Shown here piece by piece: positions 25,007 to 32,923 of a DNA stretch of 64,000 nt. The DNA lies in the NCBI RefSeq assembly GCF_003265305.2, contig NZ_CP033459.1, forward strand, positions 1,488,001 through 1,552,000. Reading direction: 5' to 3'. How positions within the stretch are numbered: the first letter of the stretch is position 1; each line of letters starts with the position of its first letter. A model generated the notes under the pieces. That model made no database searches, was not told where the DNA came from, and was given only the letters and a program-made list of their open reading frames with translations. Source of the stretch: Pseudoprevotella muciniphila. GTDB lineage: Bacteria > Bacteroidota > Bacteroidia > Bacteroidales > Bacteroidaceae. The translations under genes were made by a program, and so were the position numbers.

Positions 25007-26932
25007 TTAATTTTCTTCTATTTTCTTGTTGATCCTTGCTTTCATGCTGTCGTCGTCAGTAACCGCCTCTGCACGTTTCCAAAAATCCTTCGCTTCCTGA
25101 ATTAAACCTACACTATTGTAGATGTCGCCAGCATATTCAAGTACGATGTCATACACACTGTTTTCTCCATCCTCCGACAGCACTGCATCTATTTGCACTT
25201 TCGCCGCCTCTTTTTGACCCGTTAGCATCATTGCCATGGCATAATAGGTCTTCGTCTCCATATCATACGGATCGAGTTCCACGGCTCTCTTGCTGAGTTC
25301 TAACAGCCTGTCGCCTCGGCTACCATCCCAATAGTCAATGAGATAATTGCAATAATTTTTCATGCAATCTATGTTTTCTGTATCATACTCCAGCGACTTT
25401 TCATAATTCTCAGGAGCATTTGGTGGGTCAACACGATAGCACCCCATGCCATAGAGATTGTACAACCGCGAAAGCACGTCAGCCTCATCCTTTTCATCAG
25501 CCAGTTTTATGCCCTTATCGAGTGCCTCGAACATTTCGTCATAATGCTGCAGGCGCAAATAGCACAAACCCTCATAATAGTAGAATATACTTACCGGATC
25601 CATATACCTCATTCCGTCTTCACAGAGTTGTATGCACTTGGCAGAGTCGTTTTCCTCGATATAGTAATTTATCAGGAGTTCACGCAGGCGGACATTCTCG
25701 GGGTCTCGCATGAGAATATCATAGAATATTTGCTCTGTCGTTTCCGACAGTTCACTTTCATCTTCTGTCAACTTTTCGCAAAGCATCAATATGTCATTGT
25801 TAATAGTCTGCTCTGAAAGCACAATGCGCAACACGTCGAGCATTTCAGCGCGATGGGACAGAACGACGTCCTTGTCTTCCTTGTCGGCCCTGTAGCCTTC
25901 GAGCATCTCATTCAGTACGTCGTACTTGCTATAATTAGAAATGGTAGGGCTTCTCATCGCGCTCTTTATCGTTTCGTACATCGCGTTGTCATTCCCTGTC
26001 ATTCGGTAGTAGTAAACCATGAAACAGACGGCACTTTCGTCTTCTGGTGAGTTCTGCAGCACACCCTTTGCGATGTTGTATGCATCCTTCGTCTTACCAT
26101 TATCCAGCAGTTGACGTGCGTAGAAAATCTTGTTGAAATTCTTCTCAGCATCACTTATCGACTTATCACTCTTAGCCAGACGCTCCAATGCCTCAAGTGC
26201 CTTTTTCATGTCGCCACTTTCTTTGTAGAGTTGGAAAATTCTTTTGTTCGTTTCGTACGAAGAGCCAAAATCCTTTTCCATCTTGAGGTATTGCTGCAAC
26301 TGCTCTTCCTTGGTCTTGCAGAGTTGTATAACCTGTATGTAATTGTCCTCTGTTTTCTCTAAATCGAGAATGGCTTTAGCCACATTCCTTGCCTCAACGG
26401 TGTCACCATAAGTATTTAGGAGAAAATCTAAATAGGCTTTCTTGTAGCGCTTTTCGCCTTGTTCCCAATCCACGGCGAGCTTAAGATACTTATTCGCACT
26501 GTCGGCACAGTTAGCGTATTCTTCAAACGGATTTTCAAAGTTGAGCGCAAGGTCAATGTCATCGTCCATAAACGACTTCAGGTACAACTGGTATTTTTCG
26601 AGAGCACCCTCGGGATTCGCCGCTAACTCGGCATAAATACGGCCGAGATAGTATGCCGAACCGGCGGGGAAATCAGCACCGGCTTCGACAAGTTCCATCG
26701 TCTTGTACAGATTTTCTATTGCCAGCTTGTAATTACCGATGAGGTAATTCTTCACCCCGCTTTCGAAGATTTCGTCCATCGCGCGCCGGGTTGTCCTTGC
26801 TGATGCACCGTCCTGGGGGCTGAGTGTGTCCACTTCCTCTTTGGGTGCAACTTTACGGGACGACACGGTATCGCCCGTGCTTGCACAGCCGGCAAGCAGT
26901 AACACACAGAAAATGAACACGACTATTCTCAT
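25007..26932 (-). CDS. TPR-repeat lipoprotein
   Basis: The signal sequence MRIVVFIFCVLLLAGCASTG ends in a lipobox (LAGC). The mature 620-odd residues are almost entirely helical TPR-like repeats, for example YKLAIENLYKTMEL, PEGALEKYQLYLKSF and MKKALEALERLAKS, ending with ARINKKIEEN. It probably acts as an envelope scaffold. It precedes DUF4292 and the EnvC-like gene on the same strand (16 bp gap to DUF4292), so the three likely form an operon. The exact partner is unknown. Confidence 0.85.
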   Translation of the reverse strand: MRIVVFIFCVLLLAGCASTGDTVSSRKVAPKEEVDTLSPQDGASARTTRRAMDEIFESGVKNYLIGNYKLAIENLYKTMELVEAGADFPAGSAYYLGRIYAELAANPEGALEKYQLYLKSFMDDDIDLALNFENPFEEYANCADSANKYLKLAVDWEQGEKRYKKAYLDFLLNTYGDTVEARNVAKAILDLEKTEDNYIQVIQLCKTKEEQLQQYLKMEKDFGSSYETNKRIFQLYKESGDMKKALEALERLAKSDKSISDAEKNFNKIFYARQLLDNGKTKDAYNIAKGVLQNSPEDESAVCFMVYYYRMTGNDNAMYETIKSAMRSPTISNYSKYDVLNEMLEGYRADKEDKDVVLSHRAEMLDVLRIVLSEQTINNDILMLCEKLTEDESELSETTEQIFYDILMRDPENVRLRELLINYYIEENDSAKCIQLCEDGMRYMDPVSIFYYYEGLCYLRLQHYDEMFEALDKGIKLADEKDEADVLSRLYNLYGMGCYRVDPPNAPENYEKSLEYDTENIDCMKNYCNYLIDYWDGSRGDRLLELSKRAVELDPYDMETKTYYAMAMMLTGQKEAAKVQIDAVLSEDGENSVYDIVLEYAGDIYNSVGLIQEAKDFWKRAEAVTDDDSMKARINKKIEEN

Positions 26933-27001
26933 CCTTCAGAACATTTACGGTAGAACCTTTTCTCCTTATTATTTATTCATGTTTCGCCAGTTCCACTTGC
27001 T

Positions 27002-27030
27002 TGAAGTTAAAGAAGTTAAAGAAGTTAACG
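27002..27030. repeat. 9-bp tandem repeat upstream of the TPR gene
   Basis: GAAGTTAAA is repeated three times (the last copy diverges to GAAGTTAAC) in the 210-bp spacer between dut and the TPR gene. No function is evident. Confidence 0.5.
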
Positions 27031-27143
27031 ACGTATGTTTTGTACGACAGTTGACCTTTTACATCACGCATGGTGGTATCGTCGATAATTTCGTTAACTC
27101 CGATAACTCCGAGCGTAGCGATAACTTCAGAAAGTTGAGTTAT

Positions 27144-27584
27144 TTATTCCTTACCGGTATGTCCGAACCCGCCTGCTCCGCGCTCCGTCTCGTCGAGGGC
27201 TTCCACAGGCGTCCATTCCACTGTTTCGTGGCGCGCCACCACCATTTGTGCTATGCGGTCGCCATCGTTGATAACAAACGCCTCATTTGAAAGATTCACG
27301 AGAATCACACAAATTTCGCCGCGATAGTCAGCATCTATGGTACCGGGAGAATTGAGCACACCAATGCCTTTCTTTATAGCGAGACCGGAACGCGGACGCA
27401 CCTGTGCCTCATAACCTGCCGGCAGCGCAATAAACAGACCTGTCGGCACTAACCGCCTCTCCAACGGCTGCAAAGTGACGGGGGCATCCAAGTTCGCCCG
27501 CAAATCCATACCTGCGCTCAATGGCGTGGCATACGAAGGTAAAGCATGCTTCGAACGATTTACAATCTTTATTTCCATAGTCAT
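27144..27584 (-). CDS. dut: dUTP diphosphatase
   Basis: It hydrolyses dUTP to dUMP, keeping uracil out of DNA and feeding dTMP synthesis. The five trimeric dUTPase motifs are visible: [40 protein letters not shown] and the C-terminal [10 protein letters not shown]. Its 146 residues are typical. The start could be either of two close ATGs (27584 or 27578). A -7-like TATTTTTG is at 27602-27609 on the minus strand. Confidence 0.94.
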   Translation of the reverse strand: MTMEIKIVNRSKHALPSYATPLSAGMDLRANLDAPVTLQPLERRLVPTGLFIALPAGYEAQVRPRSGLAIKKGIGVLNSPGTIDADYRGEICVILVNLSNEAFVINDGDRIAQMVVARHETVEWTPVEALDETERGAGGFGHTGKE

Positions 27585-27770
27585 AACCCTTTTCCAAGTT
27601 ACAAAAATACAACATATTAGCGAATTGGAGCGAGAAATCTGATAAATCTTTTTTTATGCGTTGCTCGGCATTGGGAGGAAGTCGCCCTGTCGGGCGAGAA
27701 ATTATCCAAAATTATTTTTATTAAGCACGATAACTCTCTAATTCTCCACATTCTTGAGAAAATTATCAAT

Positions 27771-27856
27771 TCTTGGTTATGTTTTAGAAGAAAAAACACC
27801 CGTTCTTGGTTATGTTTTAGAAAGATTTTGCCCTTTTTCTGGTTATGTTTTAGAAA
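27771..27856 (+). repeat. Three direct copies of a 15-bp motif, GGTTATGTTTTAGAA
   Basis: GGTTATGTTTTAGAA occurs three times about 33 bp apart (motif starts near 27775, 27808 and 27841), each copy preceded by a T/C-rich stretch and followed by A-rich sequence. A diverged copy, GGTTATGTTCTAAAA, is at 19461 between nrdD and nrdG. The copies lie in the spacer between dut and the non-coding RNA candidate. Role unknown. Confidence 0.6.
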
Positions 27857-27972
27857 GAAAAAAGGCATTTAGCAGTCTATGAGCGCCCGTTGTGACACAT
27901 CGATCCCCTTTCCAATTACAAAGATGATATTATTTTATTCAAAAGAAAAACGGATAAGTTCACAAAATTCTG

Positions 27973-27980
27973 TATTTTTG
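27973..27980 (+). promoter_or_regulatory. -7 box for the non-coding RNA candidate
   Basis: TATTTTTG fits TAnnTTTG; the predicted start is near 27987, just before the first strong hairpin. No clear -33 TTTG is visible. Confidence 0.5.
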
Positions 27981-27986
27981 CAAGGA

Positions 27987-28670
27987 CATATTGGCCCAAC
28001 GCGGTTGTAAAGTCCTTAAAGAAGGTCCGAACCGCGGGGCACTACATATTGAAAAGGCGTTACTGACGCTTTGTTTTTGGACTCTTCGAACTACCACTAT
28101 CGAAACAGCAAACCAAGACAAAAGCACGAGTAACTCCACGGGGTGTGTTTCATAGCATCTCCGTAGTGTGCTTTGAAGGTACGAGTTGCCTTCACGCACA
28201 CTTTTACGGTGTAGCTATACATTCCAAACGTGGTTGTTTCTCCGTTTGTTCTTTTGCTGTTGGCTGTGGTAGGCCAGAAGGGTGGAACAGATGGAAGTAA
28301 GCACCCACGTTTTTTCGTTTGTAGTCATCACACTATAGAATTAACCCGTTCGCACTGGGTGTTTGCGAACTGCTCTTGGTTGTGATGGCTATTTTAAAAG
28401 CCTTAATCTACTCTTCAAAAGATTGCAATCAGAGAAAAACAAAATAATAACGTAAAGGAAAACAAATAGAGACAAATAACGTCCTCGATTGACTGATTAA
28501 GCAGAATTACCACTTAAATAGACGCATCAGTCGGACAAAAATATCGGGATGTTTGCGCTCTTCGGGGTGTGGACAGAAAGATAGTTGTCTGATGTGGGCT
28601 GTGGTAGGCCTTGCTTAAACACATCATTCTTCCATGCCCCCTTTTCTGAAAACGAAGAGAGGGCTTTTTT
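27987..28670 (+). ncRNA. Candidate large structured RNA, family unknown
   Basis: The segment has no convincing coding frame but many strong hairpins: CGCGGTT/AACCGCG around 28000-28035; AAAGGCGT/ACGCTTT; GTGTGC-TTTGAAGG pairing with CCTTCA-CGCACAC near 28169-28204; TAGTCATCACA with TGTGATGGCTA (11 pairs, wobbles included) around GTTCGCA/TGCGAAC; GACTGAT/ATCAGTC; and GATGTG/CACATC. GGCTGTGGTAGGCC occurs twice (about 28262 and 28597). A promoter box precedes it and a terminator ends it. It does not resemble tmRNA, RNase P RNA, SRP RNA or a riboswitch known to me. It could instead be an unusually long leader of the methyltransferase gene that follows. Confidence 0.55.
28636..28670 (+). terminator. 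Intrinsic terminator directly before the methyltransferase ATG
   Basis: GCCCCCTTTTC and GAAGAGAGGGC pair around TGAAAAC, followed by six T that touch the ATG at 28671. It could end the upstream RNA or act as an attenuator for the restriction-modification genes. Confidence 0.65.
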
Positions 28671-29921
28671 ATGGCAAAGAAGGAGTTAATCATAAGATTG
28701 GGAACCCTTTTTAGTGGAATTGGTGCTTTTGAGCATGCATTAAAACAGCTAAAGATTAAACATGAAATTCTTTTTGCTTGCGATAATGGTGAAAGAGAAT
28801 TATATTTATCTTATGGAAATATAAAATGTCTCACAAAAAATTTGAGTAAAAATGCTCTTCGTACTTTTTGTGAGGATTATATTAATAAGATAGGAGTAAG
28901 AAGAGAATATCGCGAAGTTGAAATAGATTTGTTATTCAAAGCAGTAAAGAATTCTTCTAACAAAAAAGATGATGATAATGTTGTTTTAACTTATTACAAA
29001 GAAGGAAGGAAGAGTCCAATTAAGCACAAACTTATTTTAACACAGGACATGATAGCTGCTCTCACACCAAACTCTACAATGAAAGAACGTGAGAGATTTG
29101 TGAAATCTTTGTACGACAATTTAGGAGAGCACAATTACGTTAAAGATGCATATTTCGCCAATTATCAAATAGAAGAAGCTAAATGGCATGAAGATATAAG
29201 ATTTTTAGACGCAAATGATTATCGTAACAAAATAGACATACTTATAGGAGGGAGTCCATGTCAAAGTTTCTCTAATTATGGAAAAAAATTAGGTCTAGAA
29301 GATGTTCGAGGAACATTGTTTTATGATTATGCTCGAATAATAAATGAATGTAGGCCTAAAATTTTTATTTATGAAAACGTCGAAAACGTAACAAAAAATG
29401 ATGGCGGCAAAACATGGAAAGTCATGTTTCAGGTATGGCAGTCTCTCGGCTATCATATAGAATGGTCTATTTTAGATGCAAAAGATTATAACCACCCTCA
29501 ACTAAGAAGTAGACTATTTCTCATAGGTTTTAGAGAAGATATTTATAAGAAACCTTATAAATTCCCCCAAAAACAGACACTTCATAAAAAAAGTACAGAT
29601 TTTTTACAATCGAATGTAGAAAATGTTTATTACTTAGGTAAAAAGGGGTTTGAGTGGATTACCTCGCCAGAGAAGAACCTTAGACGTTCTCGAATTAATC
29701 AGGATGTTATAGGCTGCCAAACAGCATATCAACAAGATAATTGGATTGGAGATTTTAGAGTAGAACATCCTCAAAAAAGACACTATGATGATCCACGCAT
29801 TTATATTGGCAAACATGACTTTAATGATGGAAAAGGTCTTGTTGACGCGGTGGGTAGGAAAATGACACCAAGAGAATGCCTAAATCTAATGGGATTTGAT
29901 GAAACTTTTAATATTGCGTAG
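28671..29921 (+). pseudogene. DNA (cytosine-5)-methyltransferase, 5' part, interrupted by IS30
   Basis: It holds the conserved 5mC-methyltransferase motifs: I (LFSGIGAFEHA, residues 13-23), IV with the catalytic Cys (GGSPCQSFS near 196), VI (YENVEN near 234), VIII (QLRSRLFLIG near 279) and IX (RKMTPRECLNLMGF near 400). A large insert of about 150 residues separates motif I from motif IV. The frame stops at 29921, inside the insertion sequence, after residue 416, before motif X. The missing end (VVKDSIAYRHSGNSIVVPVL onwards) lies at 31031-31125 on the other side of the element. The DNA is clearly more AT-rich than the surrounding core genes, suggesting acquisition by transfer. Operon with mcrB- and mcrC-like genes. 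Confidence 0.9.
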
Positions 29922-31027
29922 ATTCAAGTAGCAAGTGCAATATTAGTCTAAAAGTTTGTAAAATTCGTTTTTTGGGTTATTAAAGTTGAGTTTTTTTCTT
30001 GGTCTGCTGTTAATTTGCTTTTGTACTTCCATAAGATATTTGTCTGTGTATTGTTCTAAATTCGTTCCCTTAGGTATATATTGTCTGACGAGTTTGTTGT
30101 AGTTTTCTACACCTCCCTTTTCCCATGAGCTATAAGGGTGTGCAAAAAAGATTTTCGTGGAGAGTTTCTTTGCCAATTGACTATGCCTGGCGAACTCTGT
30201 TCCATTATCTGTAGTAATAGTGAGTACTTGTTTCTTGTAAGGAATCAACATTCTGTATACTGCTTCTTCCACGCCTTTTGCCTCTTTTCCATCAGGCAGC
30301 CTTTTGACCATCCCATATCCAGTACGTCTCTCGTAGAGTGTAACTAGCGCTCCTTTCCCATCCTTACCGACTATGGTGTCCATTTCCCAATCTCCGAAAC
30401 GCGTGCCGTCTGCCTCTTCCGGCCTAAGGTCTATACTCACGCGGTCTTTTATGGGAATCCGTTTTCCCTTGTCTGTCTTCCGTCGCTTCTTCATTGCGTG
30501 ACGGCAGAGTTTCCAAAGCATCCCTCCGCACTTCCTGTCGGTTCTGATGAATGCGTATATTGTTTCATGGGAGACGCATTCGCGCCCTTGTCTCTTTATA
30601 TACCCGCATATCTGTTCGGGCGACCATTTCTTTTGCAGCAGACTTATGACTTCCCGCTTAAGGGCGTGTGTGAATCTTCGCGGTTTCTGAAGACGCGTCT
30701 TGCGGCGGTCTGCTTCGCGCTGTGCCTTTTCTGCATTATAAACCTTGGCACCGCCATTTCGATGGATTTCCCTGTAAAGGGTGCTTTCGTTCACCTCTAT
30801 GAGGGCGGCGATCATCTTTTTGGTCAATCCTTGCTTTAATCCGTTCTGGATTGTGTACCTTTGCTGCGAGGTTAGCTGTTTATATTTCATATGCAACACA
30901 AAAGTAGTTAATCTCAGGGAGATGAAAATCTCCCTTTTGCTTTTATGTTGCTACTTGATGTCTCTGACTTACCTTTCAATCAGTGAATCCCACAGGACGA
31001 GTCTTGCACTTCTTATTTGAATTTAAG
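29917..31027. mobile_element. IS30-family insertion sequence, 1111 bp
   Basis: The ends are imperfect inverted repeats of about 24 bp: left CGTAGATTCAAGTAGCAAGT, and right (read inwards) CTTAAATTCAAATAAGAAGT, both continuing GCAA (19 of 24 positions match). The element is flanked by the 3-bp target duplication TTG (29914-29916 and 31028-31030). It carries one transposase on the minus strand. A sub-terminal extra copy of TCAAGTAGCAA lies inverted at 30948-30958. It resembles IS4351-type elements of Bacteroides in length and layout. Confidence 0.92.
29943..30899 (-). CDS. IS30-family transposase
   Basis: The N-terminal helix-turn-helix is typical of IS30 (YKQLTSQQRYTIQNGLKQG, then LTKKMIAALIEVNESTLYRE). 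The DDE catalytic core shows DWEMDTIVGKDGKGALVTL, TITTDNGTEFA and SSWEKGGVENYNKLVRQY, with the D, D and E in place. Its 318 residues look complete and undamaged. The start may be either of two ATGs three codons apart. It sits in antisense orientation within the methyltransferase gene. Confidence 0.93.
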   Translation of the reverse strand: MLHMKYKQLTSQQRYTIQNGLKQGLTKKMIAALIEVNESTLYREIHRNGGAKVYNAEKAQREADRRKTRLQKPRRFTHALKREVISLLQKKWSPEQICGYIKRQGRECVSHETIYAFIRTDRKCGGMLWKLCRHAMKKRRKTDKGKRIPIKDRVSIDLRPEEADGTRFGDWEMDTIVGKDGKGALVTLYERRTGYGMVKRLPDGKEAKGVEEAVYRMLIPYKKQVLTITTDNGTEFARHSQLAKKLSTKIFFAHPYSSWEKGGVENYNKLVRQYIPKGTNLEQYTDKYLMEVQKQINSRPRKKLNFNNPKNEFYKLLD

Positions 31028-31030
31028 TTG

Positions 31031-31125
31031 TTGTTAAAGATTCAATAGCTTATAGACATTCGGGGAACTCAATTGTTGTTCCAGTTCTTAAAGAAATTAT
31101 CAAATCCTTGGAATCATATCTATAA
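31031..31125 (+). pseudogene. DNA (cytosine-5)-methyltransferase, 3' remnant with motif X
   Basis: Joined to base 29916, the frame reads VVKDSIAYRHSGNSIVVPVL and ends EIIKSLESYL before TAA at 31123-31125. GNSIVVPVL is motif X, which folds back on motif I to bind SAM. Both parts together make 446 residues with one target duplication removed. Alone it has no start. Confidence 0.9.
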
Positions 31126-31144
31126 ATCAACAACTTCTAAAATT

Positions 31145-32923
31145 ATGAAATGGAATGATTTTGATGTAAATAAAAATGCTTATCCCGAATACATAAGAAT
31201 TATTTCGGATTGGTTATGGTTTATTTCCTCGAGATGGGAAAATATTGAAGACAAAAATAAGTTTATTGAGCAGAATCTTCAACCCTTAATTACTGGAACT
31301 TTTCGTGAGCCTAAAATAAAAGATGGGCAGATTAAATATCCAAGTCCTGCTTTAGGCACTTTTATTCGCAATTTAGGTTTTATTGATGATAACTATAACT
31401 TAAGTCCTCTATTAACATTAATCGCTACAAATAAACTAACTCTTTCTGAATATGCCCTTATTAATTTATCAAAACATAGGGGATGGTCGAATGATACTCC
31501 AGTAGTAAATTTTCTTGCATTACTATGTTTGTATCTTCAAAAAAATGACTATTGTGACATAACTATTGAAATGTTAGAAAACCTATCTAAGGTTGAAGGA
31601 TATAGTTTGAATAGAACTCCTTCAAATGATAGTAATAGAAATGATTTGCTCTTCAACTACATTAATGGAACTGGATTATTTAAAGAAGTTAATGAAACAG
31701 GTAGATCTCGTTTTTTGACACTTAAGGAGGATGCTTCGCCCATTATTGATTTTATTGCCGATAACAAGGATAAAATTGAAGTAGACACAAGAGTTTCCAA
31801 AAATGATAGATATATCTATTATGGGGACTTGACGAGTGGGATTTTTATGCTTGATGGAATTAAATTACCTTCAGTCTGGACGCGTTATTATCCCAATTTA
31901 TTAAATTCAAATAGTCCTTCCTACAAATATATGCATATAGAATCATCCAAATACTTAGATGACATTTCTCCCATTATTTTTTATGGTGCTCCAGGTACAG
32001 GAAAAACAAGGTATGCACAAGAAGAAATATTTTCAAAGTATCATAGTGCTAATAGAATTTTTACGACTTTTCACCAATCATACACTTACGAAGAATTCGT
32101 AGAAGGATTAAAACCAGAACTAGATAACGATAGTAAAGAGGTAAAGTATTATATTGAAACAGGTGTTTTTTATAATGCTTGTGAGAGAGCTGCAATTCTT
32201 GCTGGTTATGATAATCTTGAAGATTGTATTGCAGATTCCTCACAGAATAGAAAAATAAAATTCAAGGAAGCGCAGGATTCCCATAGAACAATGCTTTTAT
32301 GCATAGACGAAATTAATCGTGGAAATGTAGCTGCTATTTTTGGAGATTTAATTTCATTGATTGAGCCAAGCAAAAGATTAGGCTCTGGAACTTATGAAAT
32401 GACTGTAGTACTTCCGTATTCAAAGAAAGAATTTGGTGTTCCTGCAAATCTTTTTATTGTTGGAACAATGAACACCGCCGACCGTTCCATCCAATTGCTT
32501 GACTCTGCTCTTAGAAGAAGGTTTAGATTCGAGGAACTATTACCTAATTATAAAGCTTTTGATATTAAAGATGGAGATGCTGTCAAGGTACTGAAAAGAA
32601 TAAATTCAAGAATTAGAAGCCTTCTTAATAAGGATATAATAGAAGCAATAACTACTAAAATTATTCCTTTACTGGAAGAATACTTCTACAATGATATTAA
32701 CAAGGTTAGGTTTGTGTTGAATGAAGATGATACAACTACAACTAACAATGCTTTCTATGTAGAAGATAAAGATGCCAAAGAGGCTTTCAAAACCTATCTT
32801 CAATCTGAAGATATAGATGAAGAAGATAAGTCTTTCTTTACGTTAAATAGAAGTATTGCCAATCTTACCAGTGAAGAAGAATGTAGCAAATATATAAAGC
32901 ATTTGTTGGGAGAAAGTGAGTAA
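31145..32923 (+). CDS. McrB-like AAA+ restriction NTPase
   Basis: A motor subunit that drives DNA cleavage by the McrC-like partner. An N-terminal region of about 270 residues (probable DNA recognition; no known fold recognised) precedes the AAA+ core: Walker A FYGAPGTGKT near 278-287, Walker B LLCIDEINRGNVAAIFGDL near 385, and TMNTADRSIQLLDSALRRRF near 441, which includes the McrB-type NTAD signature. The open frame begins at 31073, but those codons overlap the methyltransferase tail. The ATG at 31145, 19 bp after that tail's stop, is preferred; it gives 592 residues. It overlaps the next gene by 8 bases. Confidence 0.88.
   Translation: MKWNDFDVNKNAYPEYIRIISDWLWFISSRWENIEDKNKFIEQNLQPLITGTFREPKIKDGQIKYPSPALGTFIRNLGFIDDNYNLSPLLTLIATNKLTLSEYALINLSKHRGWSNDTPVVNFLALLCLYLQKNDYCDITIEMLENLSKVEGYSLNRTPSNDSNRNDLLFNYINGTGLFKEVNETGRSRFLTLKEDASPIIDFIADNKDKIEVDTRVSKNDRYIYYGDLTSGIFMLDGIKLPSVWTRYYPNLLNSNSPSYKYMHIESSKYLDDISPIIFYGAPGTGKTRYAQEEIFSKYHSANRIFTTFHQSYTYEEFVEGLKPELDNDSKEVKYYIETGVFYNACERAAILAGYDNLEDCIADSSQNRKIKFKEAQDSHRTMLLCIDEINRGNVAAIFGDLISLIEPSKRLGSGTYEMTVVLPYSKKEFGVPANLFIVGTMNTADRSIQLLDSALRRRFRFEELLPNYKAFDIKDGDAVKVLKRINSRIRSLLNKDIIEAITTKIIPLLEEYFYNDINKVRFVLNEDDTTTTNNAFYVEDKDAKEAFKTYLQSEDIDEEDKSFFTLNRSIANLTSEEECSKYIKHLLGESE

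Noticed and set aside
27617-27868. Minus-strand 83-codon frame
   Set aside because: It is created by the GGTTATGTTTTAGAA repeats read in reverse (repeated LKHNQ), not a real protein.
27960-28199. Minus-strand 79-codon frame
   Set aside because: It lies antisense to the strongly structured segment with its own promoter and terminator; composition looks like a chance frame.
28276-28290. T-box-like phrase GGGTGGAACA
   Set aside because: T-box riboswitches are not expected in Bacteroidetes, and no specifier stem or synthetase gene follows.
30948-30958. Right end of the IS30 element at TTGCTACTTGA
   Set aside because: Using this end gives no target duplication and leaves stops in the methyltransferase frame; the end at 31027 restores it.
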